From Isoetes taiwanensis (taxonomy: Eukaryota; Streptophyta; Lycopodiopsida; Isoetales; Isoetaceae), in assembly GCA_021234155.1 (NCBI GenBank), contig JAJEKV010000420.1, positions 62,001 to 126,000 on the forward strand: 64,000 bases of DNA, written 5' to 3'. Position numbers and translations under genes: made by a program. Below the pieces are notes generated by a model, which worked only from the letters and a program-made list of their open reading frames with translations, was not told the DNA's origin and searched no databases. Below are positions 20,335 to 32,740 of the stretch, piece by piece. Positions within the stretch are counted from its first letter, which is position 1. Each line of letters starts with the position of its first letter.

Positions 20335-20515
20335 CTTCATAATTGTATTTTGCACGTACGAAATCAACACCATATAGTATTCTGCTTGAAATCTTATAGT
20401 ATTTTGCGAATCTTGTTATACAGTATAGCAAATTTTGTACTTGCATACCCCACAAACGAGGAACTTTATGTACGGTATAGATTAAGGAATAAGAGGCCTT
20501 GAATGTTTTGACCAG
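20072..20515 (+). repeat. Foldback element, partial copy
   Basis: It starts at the GGCCCCGAAGGGGCC hairpin, continues through a T-tract and the CCCCTTTGG arm (about 20284-20323), and runs into the conserved core ending GTACGGTATAGATTAAGG. The right arm is missing. Confidence 0.75.
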
Positions 20516-20519
20516 CCAC

Positions 20520-22350
20520 TAAAGCTTTTTAATGTTGTTAAGACTGCAACACTGCAAAACTCTGAGACCTAAAATCTGCACAAATAAAGTACATCAACCT
20601 TTGCATCAACTTCATGAACAAATGCCCATACTTAAGATATTGTTGAACTACAAAACTTATCTATAAATTTGCTTTGAGTAATGAATATCTTGTTGTAAGC
20701 ACTATGGCAAGAAATCAAGAAAATAAGCCAAAATCATATCTTCCTGCAGGAACCGATTGTGCAACAACATACTAACTTGTTCAATTTCATGGTGCTTAAT
20801 TCTTCCTAGTCTGTTTATTCCTCAATCCAAAGCTATGTTCCACAAGATTGATATCATCGTATGCGAAGGCAAGACCATGTCGAACTGGAGCGGGGATTTC
20901 AATACTACGGAACAATCATTTACCTCGAGTTTTTTCTCGCTTTCCGAGCTTGAGCTATAATGGTAAGAAACCCGGTTAAAGAGGCCGGAATCACCATTAA
21001 AGGGCTAATGACCACCTCTTCAATTTCGTTTTTCAAAGACATGAAAATCAAAAGCATCTTTTTCGACTATGGGCCAAGCGCTTACGCCTTTGTCGGATCC
21101 GAACATGCAAAATCGTAACGTTTTTATCCCTGTATTTTCGGATTAGCTTTGCCGGAATAGTCGTTTTGGTGCCAAGGCCTTTGGCGAGGCCCGACCAAAT
21201 ATCGTACTTAGGGCAACCACTATGAAATGGGCGTCTATTTGTGGCTTCTGTGAAATTATAAAACATTAGCTTCTTGCAAGAAACAAACTGGAACAAACTA
21301 CAAAACCTCGGTTTACCGCGCAAGCCCGATTCGTCATTCCTAAAAGATAAACCACGATGTAAAAGACTTAAGTTTTAAAACCGAAGTGAAAATCCCATTG
21401 AAATGAAGCTGAAATCCATTTTTCTCGATACTCAACCCCAAGACCAACATCTTTACCATCATTCGGCTCATTCAAGCGACCTACACCGTGAGTAAAAGGG
21501 GATACGAAAATGATCAAAGAGCTCACTCAGCTCAAAAAAGAATTCTCAGCTCCAGTCTGCCATACCAAGTAAATGAAGAAAACAATCAGAAAGAAATGAA
21601 AACCTGCATCAAATCGTTGCCTTGCCATGTTGATAGCCGAATGCAATCTCGGCTATGGCGTCTTTCAGCTCCATCGGCACTTTTCACGACCTCATATCAC
21701 ATTCTTTGGTCTCCACTCACAGATTCAGGTTAAACCCGTAGTAATCAAAGCCTACAGAGATCAGCCTAAGTTTCTGCAACTTACTGTGGCTCCAACACAG
21801 GAATGCCCCTCGTTAATCCGAAAAGCATGATAAGGATGAACTCGAAATGAATGCATCCCCTCCTTTCGTTCAACAAAATTGGCCCATCGGATCTACTCGT
21901 TGAATTCTAGCCATTGGATTTAGGGCTGGATTCAACACCGCATAACATTATAATATAGGATGTTTTACTTAATTGAGCTTAGAGTATAAATACAACTTAT
22001 GAAGTTTTGAAATGTTCATAGCAATTGTCTTCCATTTGTCATGCATGTGAATCCATGTGTCCACTTTGGATATTGCCTTGCGAGAATCATACCTATTTAG
22101 TTCCGATTGGAACTCTTGCACTTTGTCCAAATTGACTTCCACTTGTAGAGCTATCATGGGACATCTTTATTGTATATGGCATATTTTTAATTGCGATCAA
22201 TGAAGATCGACATTTGTCAATTATGTATGGCAGCAATCTAGGCATTTGTTGAGCGCCCTACATAAATTGGCAAACTCTATTTAGTTGTCTATCTATGATA
22301 ACTGTGAATGTTTTGTTCTACATCTAATCTAATGTTTATGACTTATTCAT
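20520..22350. other. No recognisable gene
   Basis: Unique-looking, moderately A/T-rich sequence with only short frames on either strand (such as 21048-21323 - and 21488-21830 +). None resembles a family I know. Confidence 0.35.
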
Positions 22351-22351
22351 G

Positions 22352-23671
22352 AATATGTAGCATAATAACAGGGGGTTACTTTTAGATTTTTATACGCTTT
22401 TTTCACATGGTTTTTCTATGATTTCGTTGTTGTATTCGTTGAGGTGTACTAAATAGTATTTCTAGAGTGCACCTTTTATGGGCCGTTGATTTTCGTTGGT
22501 TGGAACAATCCGAGGGTTGTTGTCTTTCTCTGCATGTGTTTGTGCATGAACACTACGCATGTGTATGCATGTGCATGTGCACATGCATGTGCATGTGTGT
22601 GCATGTGTATTGTGCATGTGCAAGTGCAAGTGCATGTGCATGTGTGCATGTGTGTGCATGTGTGCATATGCATGTGTACTTGCCCTCTTGGATTCTTATT
22701 GCCGGAGTGGATTTTACTACCACGAGATGGATTTTTTGCTCACACTTACAAAGGTATTTATTTTTTAATGTTTCTTCAGTTAGCATAATGTGTTTTTTTT
22801 ACGAGGTATTGGTTTCCTGATTCTACAATGTAGTGCTGCAAAACCCCCTTTTGTTTCCTTCCTAAGATTTGCTGCAGATTCAAGTTTAGGCCCTCTGTTT
22901 GCTTCCAACTCTTGGATATTCCTGGCTGCCGGATTGTTCATAGCAGCCAGCCTTTAGCTTCAATCAACAAACGGATTCTTATGCACACAACAAAGTGGAT
23001 TATTCCCCTTTTCCATATCCGCAGATCAGTCAAATAGTGGCCACAAGAATGCATTTATATTGTAGGTTTGGAACTTTAATCGAACCATAAGGTGAATCAT
23101 GCATTACCTTTAAGCTAGAGATGGAGCATTCAAAATCATATGGATTGATAAACAATGGTGTCATTGTGAAAGAGAAATAGTTGTAGCAGAAGTAACAATA
23201 TGTAGAATAATAACAGGGGTTTTTTTTTTGTGTTGCAAATTTTATGACTTTCAGAATAATGGGATCAATCTGCTCTATTTTTATGGTAACTTTTACTTAT
23301 GTTCTATTTGTTTTATTGTCATCAAATTCAAAAGCTGCAGGTGATGAAAGCCTCAAATGAATTCTAGTTTTTTTCTGGTTTGAATTCTAAAATTTTTGTC
23401 ACACGGGGGGGGGGACGTCTCTAAGGCCCCGAAGGGGCAAAAAAAAAATTTTGCAACCCAAACCATTAACATCCAACATGTAAAAATTAAATCCCCCAAC
23501 ACATAACAACCAACACATAACAACCATTGACATTAACAACCAACACATAACTACCATTGACATTAATTAACACAACCATTGGGTCCAACACATTTAAATT
23601 AAAATCCCCCTTAAACCCCCTTTTGGTTTGGGTGCATATTCACACGGGGGGTGACGTAGGGCAGCGAGAGC
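22352..23671 (+). repeat. 1.3-kb dispersed repeat, copy B
   Basis: A direct repeat of 19021-20334 with scattered substitutions. The microsatellite part (about 22530-22676) has far fewer CAAGTG units. The foldback portion (from about 23405) keeps only its left arm before sequence identity ends at GCGAGAGC. Confidence 0.88.
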
Positions 23672-23959
23672 TGTTGGATCAAACCCTAGGGATGTAAAAT
23701 ACAACTTTTGGTAACAGAAGAAATAAATTCTTGAGCATTCATTATTATAAAATAGAGACATGTTGAGAGCAAATGTACAGAAACAATTGGTATGCGCATC
23801 TATATCCTTCACTATGCATAATATATTCCATTTGGGTTCTCATATGGAGGCCTATAGTTGGATCATAAACAAGTACTTTTGCTTTTCTCATCTTCCTTTT
23901 TTTTTTAGTTGAAGGAAACAAATATTTTATATCATAAGGGCTGTAAGATTAGGTGGAAC

Positions 23960-24665
23960 ATTGTAGAATTTTATGCAATATTAGTGATGAGCAACTTGTC
24001 TAAATGGAATGGCTATGTTGTAATTTGACATAATTTTGCATCAGTTAAGTTGTTACTAATAGCAAGGATTGATATTCTCAAGTTGAGGGGAAGAGGCTAG
24101 AACTCATAAGGCTCTGAAGATACCCCAACAACCATTCTACTTATTTTCTTCTCAACTGGTACTTTGACATGTAAAAATATCTAGAAGTTGATAATGTCAT
24201 ACACAAAGTTTCTAAGCACATTTTATGTGTAGATGTACTGTGCTCAAACATTAGAGTTTCCAAAATTTTTGGCATTTTGGCAGAGTTTACAACAATGTGT
24301 CCATGAAGTGTACAACAATTGTTGTCCAAATGCACAAGTTCTGCAAACTGGTGAAGTAACATGAATTTGATTCGTGAAGAAGTCCAAGAACTTCAAGTTG
24401 AGGGCATCAAAATCATCTTCATTGCTGCCATTTAAATTGTTACTAATAAGCTCAAGCATTCTGATGACTTGAAAACTGTGGAGCTCTTTGGGTAAGTTGT
24501 AAATAGTGCCTCAAGCTTTAGTAGATCCCCAAATTGTCACAAATAGAACCAGTGAGCTGGTTGCCATGATAAGATGAGGACTTGCAAATTTTCTCCCAAT
24601 GCCTAAAACACATCTGCAAGTGACATGCATTGTAGAAAATCTAAATTAACCAACAAATACTTTTT
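23960..24665 (-). pseudogene. Leucine-rich-repeat receptor fragment
   Basis: Reading the minus strand across several frames gives consecutive degenerate plant-type LRR units. They include LGENLQVLILSW (24.53-24.58 kb), GDLLKLEAL and MLELISNNLNGSNEDDF (about 24.4 kb). LNLKFLDFFTNQIH, ELVHLDNN and KMPKILETL follow. The L-x2-L-x-L-x2-N spacing is typical of LRR receptor-like proteins, which perceive ligands at the plasma membrane. Stops and frameshifts occur in nearly every repeat and no kinase domain follows. The exact receptor subfamily cannot be told. Confidence 0.6.
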
Positions 24666-24669
24666 CAGG

Positions 24670-26210
24670 AACATATGATCTTTGAAAATTTGATGAAATA
24701 GCTCTCGGCTCCTTCCTGCATGCAGAAAATGAATTTGATATTCCATATAGGGAAAAAGAAAAATAGATCGCACCCGGTCTTATTTGCTGTTGATGCACGA
24801 AAAGAAAAAATAGAAAAAGATACAACCCTGTGCCTTATGCCTTGCAAAAAGAAATCTGTATTCTTAAATCTGGCAGTTATGGTGGAGAAAAGGGTGCTAT
24901 GTGGCAGTGAAGTTTGCAAGAAAAGGGCGCCACAATGTTTAATATGAGATGCCCAATCCTCACACATTTTAGGAAGTAATGTCTGAAACATAATTAGAGC
25001 CACAATGTTTAAAATGAGATGCCCGTCCTAAACCGAAGTTCAATCCAATGGAATTATAACGGAAAAAATATCAAATAAGCAGATACAATGCATTCCATAA
25101 GTGATGTAACTCCATTTAATAATCTCTAGCAACTATGGACGTTGCAAATCCAACATGACAAACTTGAACAAATAATTCAAGCAACAATAAGATTCTCTGA
25201 GCAAGAATAAGTCACAATTTTTTACTCACTATTGTGTGGGGGTACACCCGGAGTTAGAAATCATGATAACCATGACCCAAAATGGCATACCAGCATTTAC
25301 ATTTTCTTTATCGTCATAGTCTTTTCCAAGGCCCTTAATATATTTCGACAAGCATTTGACAGATACTTCAACTTTTCCATAAGCTACCATCTCAAGAAAG
25401 CCTTCACCAATTTTTTGAACAAGATATTTGGCCTTTTTCTAAAAAAACCACTAACACGTCCAATGGAGGCTCAGAGCTCTTTCAAAACAACACAGAAATT
25501 ACCAGAATATGCCTTCATTACATAGATACATAATAATTATAACCACACTAAACTTTTTGGAATAATAATACTTACTGGACCAAGGCCATGAAGTCACGGG
25601 AAGTAGTCACGCCCAAAAGAAGAGCTAAAGAAATCTGCAAACATTATTCAAAGGCCGGAGGTTAAATAAAAGCATCACTTCTAATGTCAACTCTAAGAGC
25701 ATTTCGCACATAAATGACATTTTTTAAATTGCAACACAAACTTAAGCCATATCAAACTTAGCACCATTCCTCAATCATCATAGTAATATAGAAATATGGC
25801 CATTCTAGATTAAATTATTTCTTTATTCCGATAGTTAGTTCTGAACCTGAATGAACTTCAAGAAATAAGAAATGCAACCAAATACCAAGGAGTTTCGGCC
25901 ATATCCAAGCTCCCATGTTATTCTCTCCATTATATACATGATGACATGGCCATCACATATTAACCCAAATAATAATGTAACTTTCTTCATTAACAATGCA
26001 TTTCAAATAAATGCAAGCGCATAAACCGGATAGGAACGCCATATGTTGATGTCCTAAGCTAATATCATAAAAGGGGAACATCTACGAAACATTTACCATC
26101 TGTTCCACAATAATCAGGAATTTAAAAGATGTATTTTACACATTTGAAGCGTTTAAGTGTTATTCACTCTATAACAAGATTTCATCTTACAGCAAGTTAA
26201 AAAATATGCA
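24670..26210. other. No recognisable gene
   Basis: A/T-rich sequence with short frames (24665-25003 - and 25232-25525 +) that match no family I recognise. It may contain decayed exons or repeats. Confidence 0.35.
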
Positions 26211-26216
26211 TTTTAG

Positions 26217-28295
26217 GAAGGAAGGAAGGAAGGAAGTTTATTTTAACGTCCACGGAGGCCAGAGGCCTATGAGACGGCACAGAACAGGCAAAAAAGCCAA
26301 AAACCCCAACACCAAAAACAAACAATGTAACTGTACAGTAGAACCCTACTACCGGGATGAAAAAACCCCCACTTGGGAGGAAAAACCCTAACAGTAGGCT
26401 CTCAAATACCATGCCCCAGAAGAGCAAGTCTGACGGCCGAAATCTGCAGGATGTAAGCTCCCAGTCGCGCTACCATAGGTGATGCGAGTAACAGATGTAG
26501 CGGTGTGTCGGGTCTGTTTTTACTAGTGATACACACTTTAGCATGTCGTGACACAGGTGCTGATTTAGTGCTGATTGCCCTTCAAGCTGCCCTTCATTGC
26601 CCTTCCCTTGCCCTTTATTGCCCTTCAAAAAATATTGGAATGTTCTTTATTTATGTATAATATAATGAGCATATTGGCAATGTGATTGCTGATCACACAT
26701 GTTACTTATGAAGCTGCTGATTTAGTGCTTGAATTTCGTTTTTTTGTATACCACTACTAAAAAAACACCCTGTCAGAGCATCTAAGATCAATGTGCACTG
26801 CTCGGACATGGGCATATGCTGGGCACCGCTGGAGGGCATGATGCTCATCCTCTATCACGTGCATCTCACAACACTGACATATCCTCTCCTCCCTGGGGAT
26901 CACGTGCCCGCCATTCACCCCCCAGCGACCTGTCTCAATTCTGAGGTAATGGGAACCCGTCCTTATGGCGGCAATAGCTCTCTGTTTCTTCACAGAGATG
27001 TGTGCTTTCAAGTACCGATGGGGTCCATGCTCAAGGCCGGGATTAATCTAAGCGTGATAGTGCTCTGTCTTGGGCTTTGCAAGAGTAGAGGCATCCCACA
27101 GAGTGGCAGCATAGCCCGCATCCAATTGCCCATTCTCGCCGAGAATGCGACCGGTGCCACCATCATGTTGGTAATCCATAAACCACCTCCTAAACCATCC
27201 CCTTACGATTGCTCGTGCCATACCCTCTTTTCATTTGGGGGCCTGCGTTAACAACACGGCTGTGGGGCAAGCGATGCTCATCCATCCCATCCACCTTATG
27301 GAAGCAAGTAAGATGCCTTCGATAGCGAATCTTTGTAAAGGCCGAACCCCGTCTCATACAACAAAATCGTCTGACACGGTGCGGTGTCCTTCACTCCCAA
27401 GCTATATGTCAAGAAAGCTTTCTCGCACCCTTTCCAACCTATCCCACGTATTTTTGCTAACTTCTTTGGGCCCCAAACCTCCACCCCATATAGCAAAGCA
27501 CCGGCTCAACCAAAGCCCTAAGCGGGGTGTGCTCTCCTCGCCCGATCCACAGAGATCTATCCTAAGCAACACGCGTTTTTGCCGCGCATATAAAGCCTTC
27601 CACCTGACAGCGGCTCTCCTCTCCACACACTCATCCCACGGCATGTTAGTAGTGAAATCAATTCCCGGATACTTGAAGCTCGCGACCGTCTCCACTTCCT
27701 CGCCCCTCGTAATAGAACTCGGGATAGGGTGTTGCGAGGACGAGGATCGCGAGAAGCTTAGTTTTGTGCAAGTTCACCGTCATTTCCGTTGCCCCACAAA
27801 ACCCCCGAGGGCATCCAAATCTTTGTTGCATCTCGCTGGCGTGTGAGCTAGCAAAGCTACATCATCCGCGATATAGTAAGCGGCTCACGAGGTCGCGATC
27901 GGATAATTGCACCCGGCTCCCCCCATGGTGCCGCATCCACGTCTCCAAGCTATCAATGTACAACCCAAAAGCGTTGGAGACAACGGGCAGCCCTCGCTTA
28001 ACTCCCATAGTGCTAGCTACCCGCCCGATCTTCATAAGGCAAAGGCGGCATAAATCCCATCATAAAAGCTGGTGCACCACATTACGCAACTCCCCGTGGA
28101 ACTCGCAATTCTTGCAACCTACGCCACGGTATGTCTCGGGGCGGTATCATATGCAGTCTTAAAATCTACAAAGCGACAATACAAGTCACTGTCGCTCATT
28201 CGCTTGCCTCCATCAATACTCTCAAAGTGAAGATATGGTCGGCCGTGGAGTGAGCTGGGCGAAAGCCTGCCTGGCCAATTGCCCGCACCCCATAG
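26217..28295 (-). mobile_element. Microsatellite-tailed LINE, 5'-truncated, minus strand
   Basis: Read right to left, this encodes part of a non-LTR reverse transcriptase. Around 28.1-28.3 kb it has AGFRPAHSTADHIFTLR and FVDFKTAYDT. GLYIDSLETW lies near 27.95 kb. Thumb/connection motifs such as VASFKYPGIDF and MLYGVEVWG lie at 27.3-27.7 kb. It ends in GGCCTCCGTGGACGTTAAAAT followed by a (CTTC)n tail, seen on the plus strand as GGAAGGAAGGAAGG at 26217-26234, instead of poly(A). Frames are broken throughout. A 261-bp MITE (26510-26770) is inserted near the 3' end. It is the same family as 32.74-33.72 kb and 55.48-58.63 kb. Confidence 0.85.
26510..26770. mobile_element. Small TIR element (MITE) nested in the LINE
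   Basis: The left end GGGTCTGTTTTTACTAGTG and the reverse complement of the right end (GGGTGTTTTTTTAGTAGTGG) are similar over about 25 bp, and both are bordered by TGTC (26506-26509 and 26771-26774). The other LINE copy near 33.02 kb lacks this block between the same flanks. The interior repeats TGATTTAGTGCT and ATTGCCCTT. The superfamily is uncertain; a 4-bp duplication is not diagnostic. Confidence 0.65.
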
Positions 28296-29570
28296 TTTAT
28301 AGCATTAGCACAACTCCACGAAATAAAACCATGCCTGAGTTTCCAAGTATAATTTCTTTATAAACCGTGTTTGCACCAAACAGAAATGCATCCGAGTCCA
28401 TGAGTTAGGCACCCATCCCGAAAACACATACATAAATGTCACTAAATTTAATCGTAAAACATCATAAATTATGTTGGTGCAGAGTAAAGCTCTTGAATAG
28501 GGCACAATTCTTTAAAGCTCAACATGATGGCAAGTTAACTCAATTTGGAGAAGAAGGCCAGAAAGGGACTTGAATTTGCAATGTAGAAAGAAGCACGCCA
28601 TTAATTTATACGTTGAGTTGACTCTCAATAGTTGTTATGAACATTTACCGCAGGCTAATGTCCTCAAACTGTTTAGCTCCTTACCATGCAATATACAAAC
28701 CTATACAATCATGCAGTGTAACTTACACTGATCCCATGGCATTGAAAGTTGCGCATTGTGCTTCGCTTCTTCCAAGCTGGTGTACAATAATAAGGAAGGT
28801 TAACTAAAAGGGAAGGAAAAAGAAAAATAAGAGGAGGAGGAGCTGCTGCAAAGCATACACATAGATGTTACCTTGTCACACAAAGGGATTCCCATTGCAA
28901 GTCCAAGGGCCTTACTTCCTCAATCATTCTACCAAATTCAGATCCTCGGTTCCTCTTCTGGGACCTAGCAGAATTAGACCGATGGCCAGCCTATATCGGT
29001 GGTAGATTTCAAAAGTATAGCTACATGGCTCTTGTTGTATTGGAGTTCCTAATAGAAGAATTGGCATTCTTTGGCATCTGCAGAGATGGGCTATGGCAAT
29101 ACCCAAATTGGTTTAACTCTACTCGCTTTGTTAGTTTAACTCTCCAAGACAAACAACCATATTAACTACCTAAAATTGAAGAGAATATGTATAAATAAAA
29201 GACTTACATGAAAAGCGAGTGGTCAATCTTGGAGAATTCCACCGACCACCTAGGGATCAGCCTGAAAGGCGGATCGTTGGGCAAGCTTCATGAGGGGCAA
29301 TTAGTAATACATTCCGCTCTAAAAACTTGGCCGATCATTCATTCTTCAAGGAAAAAAAATCTAGCCCCGCTTCCGCGGTGTATATAAGCGCCTTAAATAT
29401 GAAGCCTCAAACGTCAAGCGGGAAGCAGATGAACTATGTGGTCGGGCTTTGCGGATGCCCAACAAAAACCCTATTTATTTATTAAGGAGAATGAACTTAC
29501 CTCAAGAAGGGGAATAGGAGCGGGCAGAACTCCTCGCCATTGAGATGTTTTCCACATACCGCTCGACTCT
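28296..29570. other. No recognisable gene
   Basis: Mixed-composition sequence without a recognisable gene. A minus-strand frame at 28924-29106 has no identifiable motif. Confidence 0.35.
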
Positions 29571-29576
29571 CCCGGT

Positions 29577-29975
29577 AGCATTTCTCCATCCGCTTAGAAT
29601 TCAACCTTCAAAATAAACCGCAAAAATGTTGACGGATTGCATGAATACAGGCTGCTCCATACTCAAATCCACAAAAAGTGCCACAAAGTGCCATGACAAA
29701 AAAAAAGGGAGCCACAAAATGCTTTGGAGAACGCATTACTGAAAGCTGCCGCTATATATGATTTGAAAGGAAAACCGCCCTACATTTCTCCATCCGCTTA
29801 GAATTCACACATCCGGATGCCTTCAAAATAAACTACAAAAATGTTGACGGATTGCATGAATACAGGTTGCTCCATACTCAAATCCTCAAATCCACAAAAA
29901 GCGCCACAAAGTGCCATGACAAAAAAAAGGAGCCACAAAATGCACTGGAGAACTGCCGTTTGAAGGAAAACCGCC
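29577..29975. repeat. Tandem duplication, about 200-bp unit
   Basis: ATTTCTCCATCCGCTTAGAA, AAAATGTTGACGGATTGCAT and AAAGTGCCATGACAAAA appear in the same order twice (starting about 29578 and 29783), with small insertions in the second copy. Confidence 0.88.
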
Positions 29976-30098
29976 TCTACAACCTCTTCATTGAAATTTT
30001 CCTATCAACCGGACCAAAATGAAAGCAACAAAATCAACAATCAAGATGGTGCAAAATGGCTTATTGCTTCGTGATCCAGGCCATTTCGTCATTCATGA

Positions 30099-30150
30099 CG
30101 CGGCAAGGAAAGACAGGAAAGACGCCGGCAAGGAAAGACAGGAAAGACGC
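30099..30150. repeat. 25-bp tandem duplication
   Basis: GCAAGGAAAGACAGGAAAGA occurs twice back to back, separated by CGCCG. Confidence 0.85.
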
Positions 30151-30299
30151 TCCCATTTGCCTAGACACAAATCTTTCTAACTGATTTTAAATCTGACGCT
30201 CTAAAATGGAAGTTCTGAAATGCAAAAAATCAAGGGTTAAGATTGCGCACAGACTATCACAAAACTCCTTTATTATTATATATAGATTTTGGGACAAAT

Positions 30300-30760
30300 T
30301 TCATATTGCATGTTTTTAGTAGCATGTTCAAATTCACATATTTCATGTTGAAATTATGAAGAAGTAATGTCATATTACTTGGAGAACAGACAATATTTTG
30401 TAAAATAGCACGATATCATATATAAATCTAATGAAGAAAGTATATCCACCTTGCAAAAATCATTCTAGCATTTATATAGTAACACCGAGTCATTTCCACA
30501 AAGCTAGAGCTATCACACGGCGAATATATATATCGTATATATCACATTTAAATTGCATCCATGCCAAACATAATTTTATATACCAAACCAAAAGCCAATC
30601 AAAAGAGTAGTATCTAAATTAGAAATATGTAAAAGAGCTGAATAAAGAACTGTATCAAATTTATATATTATTTTCATCTCAATGCTCCAGGATTATAATG
30701 TCATAAATTTGAAAAACTTGCCAATTTTTTTTACATATTTCAAGTTCTATGTAAATGACA
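30300..30760. other. No recognisable gene
   Basis: Very A/T-rich sequence with no feature seen. Confidence 0.4.
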
Positions 30761-30762
30761 CA

Positions 30763-30916
30763 TGATTTTTTGGTGAAGTTTATGTCTATTATGAATAATT
30801 TGGCTATGGGGATGACAGTGCATGAAGTGTTAAATTCACACCCAGAACTAGATAGAACGGCTGACATGGAACCACACCTTGTTAAATACGTGGAAAAACA
30901 TGGATTGATTCTTTAA
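30763..30916 (+). pseudogene. C-terminal fragment of a diverged composite-element protein
   Basis: The frame encodes DFLVKFMSIMNNLAMGMTV, then HPELDRTADMEPHLVKYVEK and a stop. It aligns with the C terminus of the methyltransferase-like gene of copy 2 (EFLVLFMSIMSGLASGKTV, HPELDQTKEMDPYLESYLTK) with many substitutions. It therefore represents a third, more distant family member. A small coiled-coil frame about 1 kb downstream (32006-32236) may belong to it. Confidence 0.7.
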
Positions 30917-31228
30917 TGTTTTATTGGAATATATGATATTTTTATATGATATTTGTGTCATGTATCCATAATTTCGGGTCTCCAATGGCCTCACAAATAA
31001 TATAATCTGCTATTATCTAACCTATTATTTTCTTCTTAATACTCTTCAATTTTGGTGTCATCTATCTTAGCAACTTGCCCTTCATTTTTGTATATTTCAA
31101 TTTGCATCTGAAATGACACATGGGAATTGCAACTTTATGTTATTTATCAAGTCCAAACAAAAGATTAAAAAAAAAACAAAAACCCCCTAGAAGACACCAG
31201 CAGGTTGGCGTGATTTTGGAGTTGAATA

Positions 31229-31352
31229 TCTAGCATTATAACAGGGGATTTTTTTTGTGATTTTATACGCTTTTTGACATGGTTTTCTTATGATTTTAGT
31301 GCTGTATTCATTGGGCCATACTAAATAGTATTTCTAGAGTGCGGCTTTTTTG
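31229..31352 (+). repeat. Diverged start of the 1.3-kb repeat family
   Basis: TCTAGCATTATAACAGGGG, TTTTATACGCTTTTT and ACTAAATAGTATTTCTAGAG match the first about 120 bases of 19021-20334 in order. Similarity then fades. Confidence 0.75.
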
Positions 31353-32005
31353 GAGCATTGATCTGGATTAGCTTCAACAATCTAACGGTTGTTATTTTGA
31401 GCTCCTTATTCATATGCATGAAACCAGAAAAGTTCTCTTCTCTCAAAAGTTCTTGTGGTGGTATTATCGATCCGCCCTGTTGATCCGTCTTCCTCTGTCC
31501 TCATTCAATAGTTGTGGTATGCAAGATTTTGCTTTTTTGTTTGCTAACAATGTTTTCTGTTTTAATCTTATTTGGAATATAGCATGAACATGGCGAAAAA
31601 GCATTCATAAGAAGATCCGTTCTTGATTCTGTTCACAGATAATATTTCATGGCAGATATTAAAATAATTCATGATCTATTCTATTCTATTCATGATCTTA
31701 TCTATTCTTTCATGCCAGATATTAGAAAAAACCGTTGTTATTCTGTTTTTCTTCTTCATTCATCTTCTTAAAACAGTTCAGATAAAGTGTTGTGTTATTT
31801 GGTCTTGCTTTTCAGAATTCGAAACCTGCAGGCAAATATTTAGCATGGAAAAGTGGAGATGGAGACAGATGTTGCAGTTTTTCTTTATGTTTATCTTCCT
31901 CAACTTTTCCTCTGTTTAGCATTCGCCCCTTAGTTCGAAACTGGAGCCCTGTATATGTAGCCAGAATCTGCATGCCAGGGCCAATCTGGAACTTCAATTG
32001 ACGTT

Positions 32006-32236
32006 ATGTCACTGTGGATAGTTGGATACATCAATGACATGCGATCGTCTATGCAACAAATCCGTAATGCACTGAACTCAATTAAGAACTTCATACTTGA
32101 TGCACACATTCGTTTGGACATAGATCAACGGAGGCAATTATGTGCGCAAGTAAATAGGCTAACTGCCCTCTGCAGACTGTTTGATAGGCAAATCAACGAA
32201 GATGTGTATCATATCTTAAGCCGTTATCCATTTTGA
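32006..32236 (+). CDS. Small helical ORF related to the composite-element coiled-coil protein
   Basis: A 76-codon frame starts at ATG 32006 and is rich in heptad-like hydrophobics (MQQIRNALNSIKNFI; LCAQVNRLTALCRLF). A PGPI motif lies just upstream in another frame, as in the coiled-coil ORF of copy 1 (12150-12581), where VPGPIPIL precedes the helix. Similarity is weak, and the link rests on length, helix and the PGPI context. It may be a fragment of the third element copy. Confidence 0.35.
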   Translation: MSLWIVGYINDMRSSMQQIRNALNSIKNFILDAHIRLDIDQRRQLCAQVNRLTALCRLFDRQINEDVYHILSRYPF

Positions 32237-32372
32237 ATGCTTCAAAATTGCTATACTACTTTTACTATCTTCAATGACTTAATAAATTTATAAATAATAT
32301 GCTGTTAAAGCGTATGTAATTAAATTACATTATGCTATAATATTATAGTTACTCAGGCTTCATATTAGTTAT

Positions 32373-32401
32373 TTTTGGGTTGCCCCTAGGGGGGCAAGCC
32401 C
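32373..32401. repeat. Small hairpin GGGTTGCCCC/GGGGCAAGCCC
   Basis: Imperfect inverted repeat around CTAGGG. It resembles in layout, not sequence, the GGCCCCGAAGGGGCC hairpins of the foldback family. Confidence 0.6.
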
Positions 32402-32740
32402 TTGTTTATGTGGGCTTTTGGCATATCCTAGGTATATGCTAGAATATCCCTAGGATATGCTGCTGACTGCTCCAAACTTACGATTGGCTGTAAACTCTCG
32501 GTCACTTTTGTTGGTGGGCAGCCGCTCACGAAACCGGCTAATCGGAGAGGTCTTTTTGTTTCGTGCACTCTCGACGCTCAGATGAGCAGATGCACATGCA
32601 CGCCATCGCCACCAGAAACAACCAAGGATCATTGAGATCTGAAACCCTACCTTCCTCATAATAATACTCAGGGGCAGCTGCAAATGCAGAATGGGTATGG
32701 GAAGGCGGAGGTCTGTATTGCTCTCGACTTGGAGGAAGGA

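Noticed and set aside
24665-25003. 112-codon minus-strand hydrophobic frame next to the LRR remnant
   Set aside because: No LRR, kinase or transmembrane pattern that ties it to the LRR gene; likely chance.
30262-30300. Possible Helitron 3' end (TTTATTATTATATATAGA) pairing with the 16.85-kb motif
   Set aside because: No stable hairpin at the right distance and no clear CTRR end; a 13-kb element could not be justified.
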